Below, piece after piece: positions 62,471-64,000 of a DNA stretch of 64,000 bases; position 1 is the stretch's first letter; the number at the start of each line of letters is the position of its first letter. The notes below the pieces were generated by a model. The model did not search any database and had not been told where the DNA came from. It saw nothing but the letters and a program-made list of their open reading frames with translations. The DNA comes from Progne subis subis (lineage: Eukaryota > Chordata > Aves > Passeriformes > Hirundinidae). The DNA lies in the NCBI GenBank assembly GCA_022316685.1, contig JAKJHU010000054.1, forward strand, positions 3,260,501 through 3,324,500, given 5' to 3'. The translations under genes and the position numbers were made by a program.

Positions 62471-63685
62471 CCAAACCTATTACTGTGGGGGCTGATGGCA
62501 CTACAGAGGTGCTCTCTGTAAGAAGACCCTCACCAGGAGCTGCCCCTTTGCAGGGCACAGCCAGTGCCAAATGGCTGCAAAACAGACACTGCTGGCCAAA
62601 GCTGAGACCATCAGTGGCAGTGCCTCACTTAAAGGCTACAGAACAATGTCCAACAGCAGCTGTGAGAGAGAAATGAGAACATGTGAGAGAAAAAGCCCTG
62701 CAGACCCTGAGGCCAGTGCAGAAGGAGGAGCTGGAGGTGCTCCAGGCACAAAGAGAAGCCTGTGATGAGAGCCGTGGTGAGGCAGGATGTCCCCCTGCAG
62801 GCATGGAGGATGCCACACTAGAGCACGTGAATGTGTCCTTAAGGAAGCTGTGACTTCACAGAGAGCCTAAGCTGGAGCAGACTCTCTCTTGTCTGTAGAC
62901 TGAAGCTCTGACTGTGGCCCCAACCACCAGAACCATTGCCCACTCACACCATCCCCAACCCTTGCCATTCAAGACCTTCAAAGTACCCACACAAGCTGCT
63001 ATTCAACCCCAAGCTCTCTGAGCAGACAGCCTCAGCCTCACCAGGACCTGAGAAAAGCTAGAAAGAGTTCACATTCACGGTGGGGAAGAAGCCAGGAGAC
63101 AGACACTGGTCTGGGCTGTGGAACATGCACGAAGCCAAGCTCTAAATCCTCTCCCTCCCTCAGTCCCTTTGCCAACAGCTCGAGCCGAGCACAGGGGATG
63201 GGGACAACCCAGGAGACAGCAAAGGAGCCTGACAAGGGGAAATAAAAATAAATCCCAAGTCCTGATTGAGTTTTTGGGCAGCTCATGACACCAAATACTG
63301 CCCAGCTCAGGAAACAGGAGGTCCAAGTGGTACTCAGGAACGTCCCACAGATGTCCAGGCCATGTGCTCGCGTGTGGGCGGCCGGGTTGGTGAACACCAG
63401 TGTGCCAGCCCTGCCAGTGGGATTCCAAGCCCTTGGATGGCAGGCAGGAAGCTCTGGGCAGTCAGCAAGGATCAGCCTGCAGGAGCTGAGCTGGCAGCTG
63501 CCAGAGCAGCAACCGCTCTCCGAATCAGCAGCTCCCAGGCACTTCCAGGAGGCAGAGCCCTTCCAACCAGCTCTCTGCAGGGCTTCCAGTAACAGCAAAT
63601 GGGCAGCAGTGCCCCCACGGTGATTAATCATCTTCCTGGGACGCAGGGAATCGTTATTTCCCACCCCTCCGTGCAGCCGGTGCTG
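62471..63685. other. No gene or repeat recognised
   Basis: Single-copy-looking sequence. Open frames on both strands have no domain, and I found no match to syntaxin N-terminal exons. Confidence 0.4.
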
Positions 63686-63689
63686 CACC

Positions 63690-64000
63690 CACACAGCCAG
63701 CGCAGCCTCGCAGCTGGCGGCACCCTTGGATCAGCGGCGGGCGCGGGAGGAGCGCGGCGGGCAGGGACCCCGGAGAGAGGGGGCTGGAGCCTCACGCACA
63801 ACGTGGGTGGTGCTGTGAGGCTACGAAATACCGGGATTTTCGGGGGGCAGTTCAAGGGGAACCGGGAGATATTTGCCGTGCAAGTGTTTTCCCCTAAAAC
63901 AAGCGCTGAGAAGATTTAGAACGACAGTCGAACGCTCGATTACCGCAGTGGTTCTGTCAAACGTGCGGCTGCACTGCGTGAACGGCCTCTAAAAGGGAAC
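63690..64000. promoter_or_regulatory. CpG-enriched patch at right edge
   Basis: GC- and CpG-dense at 63700-63780, then CpG-rich but only moderately GC-rich at about 63915-63990, unlike the CpG-poor intron before it. It could be the edge of a CpG island or a young inserted element; no exon was recognised. Confidence 0.25.

Larger units (their letters stand above)
39778..64000 (-). other. STX1A intron 3 (inferred), repeat-rich
   Basis: No STX1A exon 1-3 coding sequence was found between exon 4 and the right edge, so this stretch is read as part of intron 3, at least 24.2 kb. It carries most of the window's CR1 fragments and tandem arrays, each listed separately. I saw no independent gene. Long open frames inside the arrays follow from repeat periods that are multiples of three, or from strong base bias. 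Confidence 0.5.

Overview
The window is avian nuclear DNA, most likely from a songbird or another neoavian bird. It carries about 24 decayed CR1 LINE fragments on both strands (the typical bird retrotransposon), two solo LTR-like elements, many micro- and minisatellites, compact GC-rich genes with CpG-island promoters, and standard vertebrate GT-AG exons. The gene order VPS37D - DNAJC30 - BUD23 - STX1A matches the vertebrate Williams-Beuren syndrome block (human 7q11.23). Exon boundaries below were placed by eye from splice consensus, reading-frame phase and remembered family sequence; no alignment was run.

Layout. Positions 1-3300 hold the 3' part of a fibrinogen-like (FReD) gene on the plus strand: one small exon and a single exon encoding the whole fibrinogen C-terminal domain, with a solo LTR just upstream. 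Positions 4.7-8.2 kb are VPS37D (plus strand, five coding exons, ESCRT-I subunit), with a CpG-island promoter full of short tandem repeats. Positions 8.2-13 kb show no gene. Positions 14.18-14.81 kb are the intronless DNAJC30 (minus strand, mitochondrial J protein), head to head with BUD23 (plus strand, 14.94-20.28 kb, twelve exons, 281 codons, 18S rRNA N7-guanine methyltransferase). The 134 bp between their start codons contain three cAMP-response-type octamers. BUD23 converges on STX1A (minus strand), whose exons 4-10 lie between 39.78 and 23.89 kb. STX1A exons 1-3 were not found and should lie beyond the right edge, so 39.8-64 kb is read as STX1A intron 3, a repeat-rich stretch of more than 24 kb.

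The genes have unrelated jobs: endosomal sorting, mitochondrial chaperoning, ribosome biogenesis and exocytosis. The only functional coupling the sequence itself suggests is the shared DNAJC30/BUD23 promoter. The most unusual content is in the repeats: three CR1 copies that each grew a GGAT array at the same internal position, a near-identical 266-bp segment beside two of those arrays 17.6 kb apart, a minisatellite with seven CACGTG E-boxes, and several other tandem arrays. I found no sign of an undescribed multi-gene system.
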